From: Haematococcus lacustris
Lineage: Eukaryota; Chlorophyta; Chlorophyceae; Chlamydomonadales; Haematococcaceae
NCBI GenBank assembly: GCA_030144725.1
Contig: JASKMD010000026.1
Coordinates: 14,547,630 to 14,611,629, forward strand
Length of the DNA stretch: 64,000 nucleotides
Direction of reading: 5' to 3'
The notes below the pieces were generated by a model, which had not been told where the DNA came from, ran no database searches, and worked only from the letters and a program-made list of their open reading frames with translations. The position numbers and the translations under genes were made by a program. Below, piece after piece: positions 9,859 to 21,309 of the stretch (position 1 is its first letter; each line of letters opens with the position of its first letter).

Positions 9859-12800
9859 TCAGCAGAAAAGGCTGCGAAGGACTGACGCCGTGTCATGCAC
9901 CGGGCCGCAGCCTGGCCTGCCTGAACCAGAGGCTGGGGCAGCAGACGCCTCCAGGCACGGTGCAAAGGCCACCCGCTTGGCCCCCCACCTCACACGGCAG
10001 CGGGCTGGGCTGTGACGCAGGATGCTGACAGGCAGCGTAGCCCCGGCCCGGCCTGCCCCACTGTCGGCCCCATCCACGCCCCTCACGCTGCTCCCCGCAA
10101 CCCCTGCCGCCCCGCCTGCTGCTTCCTTGCCGGCCACCCCTTTGCCCTCATCACCACCCTCGATGTCAAGCCCACTGCCCATCTCACCCTCCCCACCACC
10201 TGCCTGGCTAGGCCCTGGCAGCGATGCAGCTTCTCCAACCGTCACCCCCTCGGCCTCCTCCTGATCTACTCCACCTGCTTCGCCCTCCGCCACCACACAC
10301 TGATCCCCGCCCTGCCCACCCTGCAGCCCTGCCTGTATGCCCACCTGCTGCTCACCCCCAACCAGGCCATGGCTGGAGTCTGAGCCCGGGTCTCCCTGCC
10401 CCTGCTGATCCTGCTCTGGAGGCCCCAAACCCTGCTGCCCCTGGGCCCCCTGGCCATCCCCTGGATGCTGCAGGGCAGCCCCACCACCAGACGTGCCCAC
10501 GCGTGAACAGCAGGGGCAGGAGGGGCCAGGGCTGCAGGCCCGTTGCACTGCCTCCCGCCTCACCCGGGCCACCTGCTCCCACTCCAGCTGCAGCCGGGCC
10601 AGCAGGGCCGCCACCACCCCAGGCCCTTTGTACGCGTCCAGCCGCTGCAGCGCGGACTCAGCCCTGGGCATGAGGATGGGACACAGCACTGGCAGCATGC
10701 AGCCCACCGGAGACAGCATGCGGTGGGTGATGGGGCTGTGCTGCTGGCAGGGTGGACCTTTGATATTCAGGTGCCTCCAACCCATATAGTAACATGATGT
10801 GGTACAAGGCAGCTGTGGGAAGGTGTGTGTGGTGTGGTGTGGTGTGGTGTTAGTAAGAAGGGCAATGGAGCTGTTTTCAAGGTACAGCTAGAGCCCAAGC
10901 TGGCTCCCCGAACATCCCTAGACAGGCGGCATCACACCCGTACCACACCTTTTCCCTTTATTATTTGAATTTCATTGTTTACTGTTTTTGGGTAGACAGG
11001 CAATCAGGCAGGCTGCACCACACCTGCTGCACTGGGCGCTAGGGAGGACGCAGGCATGTGCTTGACGAGCGGGAGGGGGTGGGGCTGCCCCTGTTGGACC
11101 CAGTACTGGATGCAGGGCGGGGGGTGAGGTGGCCAGCCAGCCACCCACCGTGCCCTGTGGCCTGAGAGGCTGGTGGCGCCCACTTCCAGGCCGTTCATGC
11201 TCATGCGGGCCCAGCGCGACTGCCCTGTGTGCCACGCCTCGGCCAGCTGCAGGTCCAGCCAGGCTTCGCGAGCTTCCATCTCCCGCACCTGCCTGCGGGG
11301 AGCAGGGGGGTGGGGAGAGGGCGTGACAGGAAGGGGTTGGGGAGACACAGTGACACAGCACTGGGGCTGAAGAAGGAGGCGAGGGAGGGAGAAGGGGGAG
11401 GGGGTTGAAAGGGGAGGGTGGGGGTGGGGAGGGGAAGGCGGAGTGGGACAGGGACAAGCAAGTAAGTAAGGCATATGAACATCATTTGTTTTGACGTAGT
11501 GGTAGAGAAGTTACGCCGGCTTTGGCAAAGAAATGGCCGGATTCAGGCCACTCACTGTGTAGTGAGGGGGAGGGGGGTGGAAGGGAAGGGGGAGGGGGTC
11601 GAAAGGGGAGGGGGAGGGTGACAAGCAAGTACGGCCTAACTTGAGCGTTACCCACTTGCTCCTATCCAGCAATGATGGCCGCGTGAGCTCCTGACCCAGG
11701 CCTGACTTCTGCGGCAAGACAAGGGCAGGCCAGCATCACTCAGCTGCTGCATGCATGCTGCCTCTGACGTCATCCTACATGCACTGACTCACTCACTGGT
11801 CACACCACCCTCCTGCACTGTGCTGCTCATCTACAGCCATACATGCAAGGTTAGCCGGGTGCAGCTGGCACTATCTCTTAATTGAGGGTGCGGCTAACCT
11901 TGCACGTATGGCTGTGGATGAGCGGCACAGTGCATGAGGGTGGTGTGACCAGTGAGTGAGTACCAGTGAGATACAACTCCACAACTGTATTAGCAGAGGG
12001 AGTACCAGTGACATACAGAAGAGGCCCGATTGCTTCAGCGCGAGACTGCCTATGCTGAGTCTTCAGCGAATGTCTCGAGCATGGCGGACACCGCGTATGC
12101 ACGATGGTGCTGGCTGTGATGCTGCCCTGCATCACTCCATCACCCCCACCTTAACCTGCTTCCCAGTTACCTGCCCCCTACCCTACCACCCCCCTGCTGG
12201 CCCCCACATTCCCCCCCAGCCGGCCACGCTGCCTCACCCCCTCCACTGGCCCCACCCTACCCTACCCTACCCTGCCCACACCCTGCCCACCCCCTGCCCT
12301 GCTGCCCCCTCACCTTGCGTGAGGCCGGCTGGTGGGTGTGGCGGGGCACATCCAGCAGCCCCTCCACATCCTCCCCGCCCCACACACTGGCGGCCAGGCC
12401 GTCCTGCTGCTGCACCCTGCGCTGGCTGCACCCTATGCCGGATGTGGGGGGGCGTGGGGGGCCCCCCTCCTGCCCAAACCCTAGTCGCTGCCGGCCTTGA
12501 TGGTGTGATGCAGAGTGAGGGCTGGCCGCTGACAGCAGGGGGGAGGACATTCCAGGGTAGTGGGGGTGGCTGCTGGCTGGGGTACCCTGTGGTCGGTTAA
12601 GCTGGTTAACAGGATGGGCCCATGCGCCTGGAGTGTGACCGGCGTGTGGTAGGTGTGGGGAGCGCATGGACGAGGAGGTAGGGGTGTGCATGCATGCGGG
12701 CGAGGGGCTAGCAGCAGAGGGGGTGGGGGGGCGTGGTGTGGGGGAGCTGGCAGCCGGGGCAGGGCAACCAGAGGGGAGGGGCTGGCTGGCTATGGGGATG

Positions 12801-15800
12801 GAGCTGCTGTCAGGGGGCGGGGGGGTGCCCGGGTGGCTGCTGGGTTTGGGGGGCGCTTGGGGGGTGCCCGGAGGCCCAGGGGCGTGCTGGGAGTACACGG
12901 CACGGGACAACCAGGCGAAGCGCATGCCCTTGCCTGCAGCCAGTCAGGCCAGCTAGGTCATGTGGCAGGAGCAGTGACCAGCAGGCAGCTAGGTGGGAGA
13001 GCTGAAGTGCGTTTTGTCAAAATACACGAAATACTTCTACCAAAAAAAACGACTCTAGTCCACTTGGGTTGTAGTTTCAGGTGAGGGTGCCCAGCAGCAG
13101 GCACAGGGCAGCAGGCAGGGGCCAGGGGGGCAGGTCAGCACACAGGCCAGGAAGTGAGCCAGCCAGGTTGCAGCTGAGGTGACTAGCTGGCTGGGCGACT
13201 GCGCCCATGGTGCTATGCAACGTGGAAGGTGCGGTGGAGCCGGGGTGTCCGGGGTGGGTGGAAGCTGGGTGGAAGCTGAGTGCACGCCCCACTCGCCTGA
13301 GAAGCCTGGCTGCCCAGCCGCTCCAGTCCGGGGTCCTGTGGCTCCGCTGCCCCCTGACACCTTGCCCCCTGCTGCTGTACTGAGGCCTGCACGGCCAGCC
13401 GTGCTTTGATGAGTCGCTGTCCCTGCTGCTGCAGCTAGGCCCTGCCCCTCCGGCCCTGGCCTGCCCCCTGCTGCTGTCCCTGCTGCTGGTTCAGGTCCTG
13501 GCCCTGTCTCAGCCTTGGCTCTGGCCTCAAGCTCTGCGCTAGCCAGCTTTGTGGGGGCCAGGGCCAGGGGCTTGAGGGGGGATGGGGCTGGAACCCCCTG
13601 CTGCCCGCTGGCAAGGGGCAGGGTGGCAGGGTCAGGTGCTGCAGCAGCCAAGCGTTGTACCCGGAGGTGCTCCGTCAGCTGTGGGCCACCTCCTGGCCGT
13701 TGCTGGACGTCCATTCCCTCCTCCCCCTCCTCCTCCCCTTCCTCCAGTGCCTCACTGTCCTGCCTGGCCCTCTTCCCAAGCACGCTCCTGACTGCTGTGC
13801 CACTCCCATCCGAGGCACCCTGACTGCCCCCTTGACATCCCTCCTGCCAGTTGGCCTGGTGCTGGGCTGAGCTGTTGAGGTCAATACCCTGCCCAGCTGC
13901 TCCCTGTACTTCAAAGCCCCCTGCTGCTGCTGCTGCTGCCCCCTCTGCTGCTGCTGCTGCCCCCTCTGCTGCTGCTGCTGCCCCCTCTGCTGCCGGCCCC
14001 CTTGCCCTGGCGCCAGGTAGAGCCAGGCGGTGCAGCAGTGCAGTGCCCAGGCTGCCTGCTGCCCTGGCGGCTTTAGGTGATGACGCTGTGCTGGCTGGCC
14101 CAGCCCCTGATGCCCGTGCCCGGGGTGAGCAGCAGGGTGAGGGGGTCAGGGGCAGGGGCCGGCGGGCAGGGGATTGCTTGCCAGAAGGGCTGCAAAGGGG
14201 ACGGCAGCCAAGCAGCTGCTGCTTGATGCCGGTGCTGCCGCGTGGGCTGGGGCGGGTTGGGCGTGCAGGGCTGTGGGCTGGGAGCAGCCAGGTCCTGACA
14301 CGCAGTGCACTGGGGCTAGGAGGAGGAGGGGGGTGGGGTGAGTTGTGGGGGGGTGGCTGGGGGTGGGGGTGGGGTGGGGCTGGGCAGGGGGTGGGGGCTC
14401 CTGGGGAAGGGGGGAGGAAGACAGGGCTGGTGGGGGCTGCTTGCCCTGCCTCACTGGTCCCCCCTGCCGCAGATCCAGGGTGATATGAGTGAGCTGGGTC
14501 ACACACTTGATCACACGCATGGCTCTGGGGAACGTTTGGATGATGCAGGGGGCCTTTGTCCACCACGGAGGCAGGGGCAGGAGGGGGAGCAGCAGCAGAA
14601 GCAGCAGCTGGTCCAAAGGTGCTGGGGGGAGAGAGGAGGAGGGAGGAGGGGAGCAGCTGCAGCTTGCTCATAGAGCGGGGGCTGGTGGCATTGCGGCGAG
14701 GTGAGGCAGCGAAGGGGTTGGCTGTGCAGCGCTGCCGCTTGCCACGGTAGGTTGGTGAGAACAAGCAGCGGCTGAGGCTACTGGGCCTGGGCCTGCGCTT
14801 GGCCAGTGAGACGCTGCGCTGCCCTGGCTGCTGCCCTGGCTGCTGCCCAGCCTGCTGCCCAGCCTGCTGCCTAGACAGGAGCGCACCCACCCTTCCTTCC
14901 TTCTGCCCCTGCACTACAGCACCCAGCTGCTGCCCCAGCGCCGCCTGCTGCCCTGTGTGCTCACATGCCGGGTCAGCCAGCTCAGCCTGGCTAGGTTCCG
15001 CAATGGAGTCATTGGCCGGCAGCGCCACTGCCTGCTCAGCTGGCATGCCGCATGCCGGCCCTGCCGCCACCTCCCCCCTCCCTCCCTGGCCTAGAGACCC
15101 TCCTGCCCCACCACCCATGCCATCAACCTCCATGTCCTGGGGGCTGTGGCACACATGGGGATGCACAGCGTGAGACACACCCTCACGCCCTTCCTCCAAC
15201 CCTCGCTGCTCAGGGCCCAGGCCAGGGCTTGGGGGCAGCAGTCGGGCCATGTCAGGGGGCCTGGGGGAGGGCGGTTCACCTGCCTGCTGCACCTCGCTGC
15301 TGCCCGGGCTTGCTGGGGCAGCTGTGTGAAACTGGCATTGGCCTGCTTGTGGGCAGGGCAGGGCTGCTGGTCCTGAGTTGCAGGCGGCTAGCTGCTCAGG
15401 CGGATGCATTGCTGCCTGCTGTGATACAGTACCAGCAGCAGCAGCAGCGGGGGCAGGGGCATTCGTGGCAGGTGCAGGGGCAACAGCCTCGGGGCGGGGG
15501 GCCAGGGGGTCCACATCCTCTGGCCTGGTCCCCCCAGCCACCCCCTGCATGCTGCCAACCACCTTACCAGACATGGCGTCTGTTTTCAGGGTTGCTTCTG
15601 CCCCTCCCTCTGGGCCCCCACCCTGGGCAGCAGTCTTGGCCGCCCCGCTGCCTGACCTCCTGCCAGGTGTGGCGCTGCGTTGCTGGGCAGCTGCCAACAG
15701 CTGCTGACTGCGCTTGCTGCCCAACCGCTTCTCAACCACCGCCGCACCACCACCGCCAGCAGCCGCAGCAGTGGCGGCTGGAGGGTGGGCCGACCCTGCA

Positions 15801-16129
15801 GCGCATCACACAGCAGGTGAGCATGAGTGCTAAGATTCCTCAAAGCTGAACCAGGCTGATGTTCATCACCCAGCATCCTATCCCAAAAAGCAGTTGCAGC
15901 TATTTGATGGTGTAATTGTTTAGCTTGGAAAGGGCCAGGCAAACTTGCTAAGAAGCGGGGAGGGCCATGCTGAACGCTACTGCCGTGCAAAGGCTAACCA
16001 GTGTTGGTGTGGCCATGGTAGACGCTGCTAAGGAACCGGGTTGCCCCTAAATGGGGGTGGGTGGTGGGTGGTGCGTGGTGCGTTATGTGTTGTGGTTCGA
16101 GGCGCCAGCCACAGCCCCTTAACAAGAAG

Positions 16130-16163
<34 letters not shown>

Positions 16164-18288
16164 GTAACAGGGGACATAGGTTTGGCGACCGCTGTGCAGG
16201 TTGTGTTGCATGTGTTGTGCGGGGCTTGGGCCCTGGCGCTGTCTAACCAGTGCCCAGTCACTGGCTGGTCGTGCTGGCACAGCCACTGCCTTGCCGCCCT
16301 CTACACAGCTGCTTGGCCCCACCTACACTCCACACACCTTCCATGCTGGCTTGCGCAGCAGCTGCCTGGCCGGTTGCTTGCATGGGCGATGCACTGCAGA
16401 AGCCAGGAGTTGAACCCAGCACCCCCTGGCCCACCACTGCTGCTACGGCCCGCGCCCCCAGGCGTGACTTGGTGCGTGACAGCAGCGGGTAGGGCAGGCT
16501 GCCGGTGCTGGTTGGGGTGGCTCTGGGAGTGGGTAGGGTCAAGAGGGCGGTGGTGGGAGTGGTGGTGGCCGCGCCTGCTGCTGCGATAGCGCCTACTGTG
16601 GTGCCAGCAGCAGCAGGGGTTGCAGCAGCAGCAGCCGGAGTGGCAGCTCCATGCAAGTCTGCTTCGAGCAATGGAGCCACAGCTGGCTTCAGCGGCGTAC
16701 AGTCAGGCTGGGTTGTGAGTTGGTTAGAGGGAGGGGGGGATGCGGGGCAGCGGCCGCAGGGGTTGGCAGCAGGCTGGGGAGCAGAGGCGTTGCCCCAGGC
16801 TACAACAGCCCCTAGAGGCACCAGACCCGCCGCCCCACTGGTACCCCCCTCCCCAGTAGCTGCCTGCTCCATGCTGTTCCCTGGCTGCATGACGGGAGCA
16901 GTCAGGGCCTTGCAGGGGTCAACTGTACTGCAGGGGCTGGAAGGCAGGGGCGCTGGGTGTAGGGCCTCAGCAGCAGCAGCGGCCCTGCCCGCCCGACCTG
17001 GCGTAGTGAATAGGATGCGGCTGCAAGGCAGGCCCTGCCCACCCACCATGTCCCACCCTGATGGGCCAGCTGCCCCCCTGGCTGGGCTGTCACCAGCATG
17101 CCCTGCCTTGGCCTCCACCCGCTGGCCAGCAGCAGCGGCAGGGGCAACAGCAGCCTCTCCAGCATCCCCTGCAGCTGCCTCTTCCCCAGCTGCCCCCACA
17201 ACAGCCTCGCCTGCCCCTGCCTCCCCTGCTGCTGCCCTGTCAGCAGCACTCGCTGGCCCAACAGTTCCCACAGCTGCTGCCTCACAGCCTGCAGCACTGT
17301 GGGATCCAGGCGTTGCTGGGGCTGGCTGCAGCACGCGGTGTATGCGGCGGGACAGGCGCCGCCCTCCCCCTGACAGCTCACACCCCTGCAGTCCAGGGCC
17401 CAGTGGGCTGCTGGCTGCTGTCGGCCCCCCAGGGGGAGCAGCAGCAGCAGGAATGGCGGGGGCTGCAGGGACCAGCCTGGCAAGGGGAGGGCAGGGGAGG
17501 GGGAGGCCGATGGCTGTGGCGAGGGCTGCAGTGCGAGCGGCATGGCTGGTGGCAGAGGGCGCACGGGCAGGGTGAGGGCTGGTGCGGTGTAGGGCTGGCG
17601 GTGCTGAGGTGGCAGTAGGAGGGGGCTGGCTGGGGGCTTGGGACGCTTGGCTGTGCTTCAGCTGCAGGCTCTGTAGAGGGGGAGCTGCCACAAGGGCTGC
17701 AGCTGTGCTGTGACGCTGCTCAACCTGTTGCTGCTGTGGCAGCATAGCAGGGAGGAGGGGTGGACCAGGGGCTGGGGCGACTGGCGCCTTTTGTACTTGC
17801 CATTGCTTGCTACCCTCAGAGCCTCTCCTACCTGCTGCCTGGACACTGCTCAGCTGTTCCCCTCTGACTACCTCCACTATGGCCACCACTGCCTCCATAA
17901 CTTGGCATCCTCCGGAACGCCTGCTGCCTTCCGTGAAAGCATTGGCTGGCTGTCCTGTCTTTGGATTGTGAGCGTGTAGTGTCTGGGCGCTGCCTGCTGC
18001 CTGCCGTCTGCTGGCTGTGGCACGGGAGGCCAGTACCGCCAAGGGAAGCAGCTCTTCATCGCCGTCACTGCACCAGCCCTCCTCCTGCATGCTACCAGCT
18101 CCCAGGATTTGCAGGGGAGGGGTCAATGGGTACGGGGCAGCTTGTTGTGCAGGGGAGGCAGCTGCTGTCCTTAGGAATAGAGGCTTGTAAGGTGTGAGGG
18201 TACGACCAGCAAGCACGGCTAGGGGCAGGTCGTCCTCGTCATCTTGTTCAGCTGCACCTCTACTGCTTGCTGCGTTGTGACGCTCCAT
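9859..18288 (-). CDS. Large multi-exon gene of unknown function, low-complexity, probably nuclear
   Basis: Not recognised. Exons read from high to low coordinate: 18288-16338 (ATG start; ends GAAG|GTGTGT, phase 1), 15795-about 14480 and about 14300-13297 (with an unresolved intron between), 12933-12314, 11288 to about 11150, and about 10805-9859 (stop). Phase matches at 16338/15795, 13297/12933 and 12314/11288 support one continuous gene. The N-terminus carries two related acidic motifs, DDLPLAVLAGR and EELLPLAVLASR. The middle is rich in Ala, Gly, Gln, Ser and Pro, with basic clusters (KRRPRP, GKRQR) and an acidic run, which suggests a nuclear protein. A conserved-looking patch near 14480-14570 (TFPRAMRVIKCVTQLTHI) uses G/C at most third positions. 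The last exon has RVRW and KRVAF, which fit the RVxF pattern that binds protein phosphatase 1; this is only a pattern match. Intron 3 uses a GC donor. Confidence 0.65.
11289..12313 (-). other. Long intron of the 9.9-18.3 kb gene
   Basis: Donor CAAG|GTGAGG at 12314/12313 and acceptor GGCAG|GTG at 11289/11288 join two exons in phase 0. The intron is 1025 bases and contains a purine-rich strand, the hairpin at 11787-11961 and a C-rich stretch. Confidence 0.6.
11787..11961. repeat. Near-perfect intronic hairpin, 71-bp arms and 33-base loop (possible small-RNA precursor or foldback element)
   Basis: Arms 11787-11857 and 11891-11961 are inverse complements with four differences, two of which can be G-U pairs in plus-strand RNA. 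The outer tips read ACTCACTCACTGGTCACACC. It lies in the 1025-base intron. Volvocine algae do produce small RNAs from long intronic hairpins, so a precursor role is reasonable, but a miniature foldback transposon would look the same. Confidence 0.7.
13920..13990. repeat. Coding 24-bp repeat (Glu-Gly-Ala runs)
   Basis: Three near-identical copies of a GCTGCTGCTGCTGCC-containing unit encode repeated EGAAAAA segments on the minus strand within the large unknown gene. Confidence 0.75.
15796..16337 (-). other. Intron 1 of the 9.9-18.3 kb gene, contains (CAG)n
   Basis: Donor GAAG|GTGTGT at 16338/16337 and acceptor GCTGCAG|GG at 15796/15795 match in phase 1. A run of about nine GCA/CAG triplets lies at 16130-16158, outside coding sequence. 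Confidence 0.6.
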
Positions 18289-19685
18289 GTTGATACGTGC
18301 AAACGGGCTCAGTCAACACTTGTTAGGCGCAGTTCGCGCGTGCACGACAAGCGTGGAGGCACTGAACCGTTGAGGCCCGGGAGGCTGGGCAGGTTGCCTC
18401 AACAGCTACTTCGTCTAGACAGGCTCACAGACCCTGCCGCGCAGACAGAGTTGAGGTTGTATTCCGAACAGCACCTCCCTGCGCTACAAGAGATGGGGCT
18501 GTCGGCATCGCATTTGCTTTCTTCCTTGTTCTGTATAGTACATTAGGCACGGGGCGGTAGATACATGTTGAAAATACAGTCTAGTCAGTCTGCTCGTCGT
18601 TTGAAAGTTTGTATATGTAGCTGCCAATATGTCATGATTGTTCATCACCAAACGGCGTTCCCTTTTGCTGCGTGTGGAACAGTCGGCAGCAAAGAAGGTT
18701 GTAGGCACACATGACAGCTCAGCTGTCAGTTGGATGATATGGGGGCTGTGATGATGACGAGCGCTGATGGTGATAACGAGCTAGGGTACCCACCATGTGT
18801 AAAGGAGCTCGCATGCTGACCCAAGCTGCCCTGCTGAGTGGCATTACAGTCATGTATCCCTACAGCAACACAAACTCAGCTTAACCCCCACTGGATCCAG
18901 CACAGCATCATGGAAAAGTCGGCCAATGCGTACCGTGGAGGGAGTATGATGGCCTCTTCTTTCATGTGGAGCAGGTTGTGGAGCTAGCCCCACATGCAAG
19001 AAGAATGAGTTATGAATGCCCCAGAGGGGAAGTAGAATGGCCTCTTCCTTCGTGTGGAGCAAGCCCCACATGCAAGAAGAAGGAGTTATAGCCGCCCCTA
19101 AAGGAGGGAGTATAATGGCCACTTCTTTTATGTGGAGCAAGCCTCACAAGGGGATGAAACTGTTGTATCCTCCCCGGACGCGCCCCTTGACTAAGCATGG
19201 GTGGCGCACCAAGTTTGGGATTGGGCCAGAGGCTGTGTGGTGGTAGGCACGCAGGAGCTGGTGAATGAGTTCCATGCATGCGAAAAGGCACAGCAATGCA
19301 CTGTCCAAGCCGCGTCATTAGGAGTGTAGACATCCCTCCAGCCCATTGGTCAATAGCTAATCATTAGCCAGCAAGCCCAGGCCTGATGTTTGGGATGCCC
19401 CAGCACCTAGCCTGGCGCCAACACCAAGACACGCAGTGTGGGGCATAATGTAGTAATCTATCCGGTGGTGGCATGCGACCATGCAAAGCCTCAAACCGAG
19501 GGAAATCGCACCATTAAGGACCATACTGGACACTACCGCTGAAGGTGTAACCCCCTCCTCCCCACCCCATACTGGACAGTCGCCTCATTGTGGACAGTAC
19601 CACTGTGTGTGACCCCCCGCCCTTCCCCCTCCCCCGCCCATACTCGACAGTCTCCTCAAACTGGACAGTACCACTGCCCTCGGGC
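18289..19685. other. Spacer upstream of the minus-strand gene; no gene seen
   Basis: The 5' flank of the 9.9-18.3 kb gene lies just right of 18288. The rest holds a three-copy tandem repeat (18937-19165) and short C-rich stretches before the satellite. No supported exon. Confidence 0.5.
18937..19165 (+). repeat. Tandem repeat, three diverged copies of about 80 bp
   Basis: Copies start near 18937, 19024 and 19103. Each begins GGAGGGAGTATAATGGCC or a variant and continues with a shared TTCTTTCATGTGGAGCA segment and, in the first two, CCACATGCAAGAAGAA. Periods are about 87 and 79 bases. Confidence 0.8.
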
Positions 19686-20750
19686 GGGGCGGGGCGGGGC
19701 GGGGCGGGGCGGGGCGGGGCGGGGCGGGGCGGGGCGGGGCGGGGCGGGGCGGGGCGGGGCGGGGCGGGGCGGGGCGGGGCGGGGCGGGGCGGGGCGGGGC
19801 GGGGCGGGGCGGGGCGGGGCGGGGCGGGGCGGGGCGGGGCGGGGCGGGGCGGGGCGGGGCGGGGCGGGGCGGGGCGGGGCGGGGCGGGGCGGGGCGGGGC
19901 GGGGCGGGGCGGGGCGGGGCGGGGCGGGGCGGGGCGGGGCGGGGCGGGGCGGGGCGGGGCGGGGCGGGGCGGGGCGGGGCGGGGCGGGGCGGGGCGGGGC
20001 GGGGCGGGGCGGGGCGGGGCGGGGCGGGGCGGGGCGGGGCGGGGCGGGGCGGGGCGGGGCGGGGCGGGGCGGGGCGGGGCGGGGCGGGGCGGGGCGGGGC
20101 GGGGCGGGGCGGGGCGGGGCGGGGCGGGGCGGGGCGGGGCGGGGCGGGGCGGGGCGGGGCGGGGCGGGGCGGGGCGGGGCGGGGCGGGGCGGGGCGGGGC
20201 GGGGCGGGGCGGGGCGGGGCGGGGCGGGGCGGGGCGGGGCGGGGCGGGGCGGGGCGGGGCGGGGCGGGGCGGGGCGGGGCGGGGCGGGGCGGGGCGGGGC
20301 GGGGCGGGGCGGGGCGGGGCGGGGCGGGGCGGGGCGGGGCGGGGCGGGGCGGGGCGGGGCGGGGCGGGGCGGGGCGGGGCGGGGCGGGGCGGGGCGGGGC
20401 GGGGCGGGGCGGGGCGGGGCGGGGCGGGGCGGGGCGGGGCGGGGCGGGGCGGGGCGGGGCGGGGCGGGGCGGGGCGGGGCGGGGCGGGGCGGGGCGGGGC
20501 GGGGCGGGGCGGGGCGGGGCGGGGCGGGGCGGGGCGGGGCGGGGCGGGGCGGGGCGGGGCGGGGCGGGGCGGGGCGGGGCGGGGCGGGGCGGGGCGGGGC
20601 GGGGCGGGGCGGGGCGGGGCGGGGCGGGGCGGGGCGGGGCGGGGCGGGGCGGGGCGGGGCGGGGCGGGGCGGGGCGGGGCGGGGCGGGGCGGGGCGGGGC
20701 GGGGCGGGGCGGGGCGGGGCGGGGCGGGGCGGGGCGGGGCGGGGCGGGGC
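19686..20750 (+). repeat. (GGGGC)213 pentanucleotide satellite
   Basis: 1065 bases made only of GGGGC, with no substitution or indel over 213 copies. Every frame is open for the full length, so the Gly-Ala-Arg or Pro-Ala-Arg reading frames through it mean nothing. The G-rich strand has the spacing needed to form G-quadruplexes. Other pentamers of this type in the window are GGGCT (2379), CAGCC (6204) and GGGGT (40777). Confidence 0.97.
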
Positions 20751-20754
20751 CGTG

Positions 20755-20935
20755 AGGAGGCCACCCCGTCATTGTGAAGCACTTCCACAGCGCACTTGCG
20801 CTGCGCGATGTTGTGAGCGCGACCGTGGATGCGTTTGAAGGTTTGCTGGCATGATGGGCGTGTATAGCAGGAAAAACGTTTGTCGCATGCCGCACGGTGC
20901 TGCGCCAATCGCTCTCTTCCCGGCACCGGGACATG
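20755..20935 (-). repeat. Dispersed repeat, inverted copy of 5272-5465
   Basis: Directly abuts the satellite on its right. Reading the minus strand gives the same order of blocks as 5272-5465, including CGATTGGCGCAGCACCGTGC and CATCGCGCAGCGCAAGTG. Confidence 0.75.
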
Positions 20936-21081
20936 CATAGATGCATCTATGACAAGGTAGTGTACTTGGCAATATCAGAGTTGTGAAGGTCTGATGAAGA
21001 GTTTCCTGGGGGCTGATTAGCTGTTACTATCAACATGGCATATCTCGCCCTACAGCCAGCCCTTCCCGAGTGCTAATGGAA

Positions 21082-21091
21082 TATATATTTA
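21082..21091 (+). promoter_or_regulatory. Possible TATA-like element of the PPC-cassette gene
   Basis: TATATATTTA stands out in GC-richer surroundings about 220 bases before the likely start codon at 21310. No other core element is evident. Confidence 0.25.
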
Positions 21092-21309
21092 CAGCTCAAC
21101 CACTTCGAGTTTCACGGAGTTATTGACGGCGATGGGTCCGCCCTTCGAAGGGTTATCCGCGGTATACCTCACCGGAAACTGCCATCTCGGCCTTGATTTC
21201 CCGGAGTGATGTACAGCGTGACTCAGCTGTACATTCTTACACCTCAATTCTTGCTACCTCACTTCGACGGCATTGTGTAGATTTGATGGTACTTCGTGCA
21301 ACATCGGCG

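Noticed and set aside
15052..15849. Plus-strand frame of 265 codons
   Set aside because: Antisense to the second exon of the minus-strand gene; composition reflects the complement of Ala/Gly/Gln codons.
16505..17618. Plus-strand frames of 185-356 codons rich in Ala and Gln
   Set aside because: Antisense shadows of the minus-strand exon 18288-16338, which has the splice-site and phase support.
19588..20946. Open frames of 400-470 codons with Gly-Ala-Arg or Pro-Ala-Arg repeats on both strands
   Set aside because: They are only the translation of the (GGGGC)n satellite, open in all six frames.
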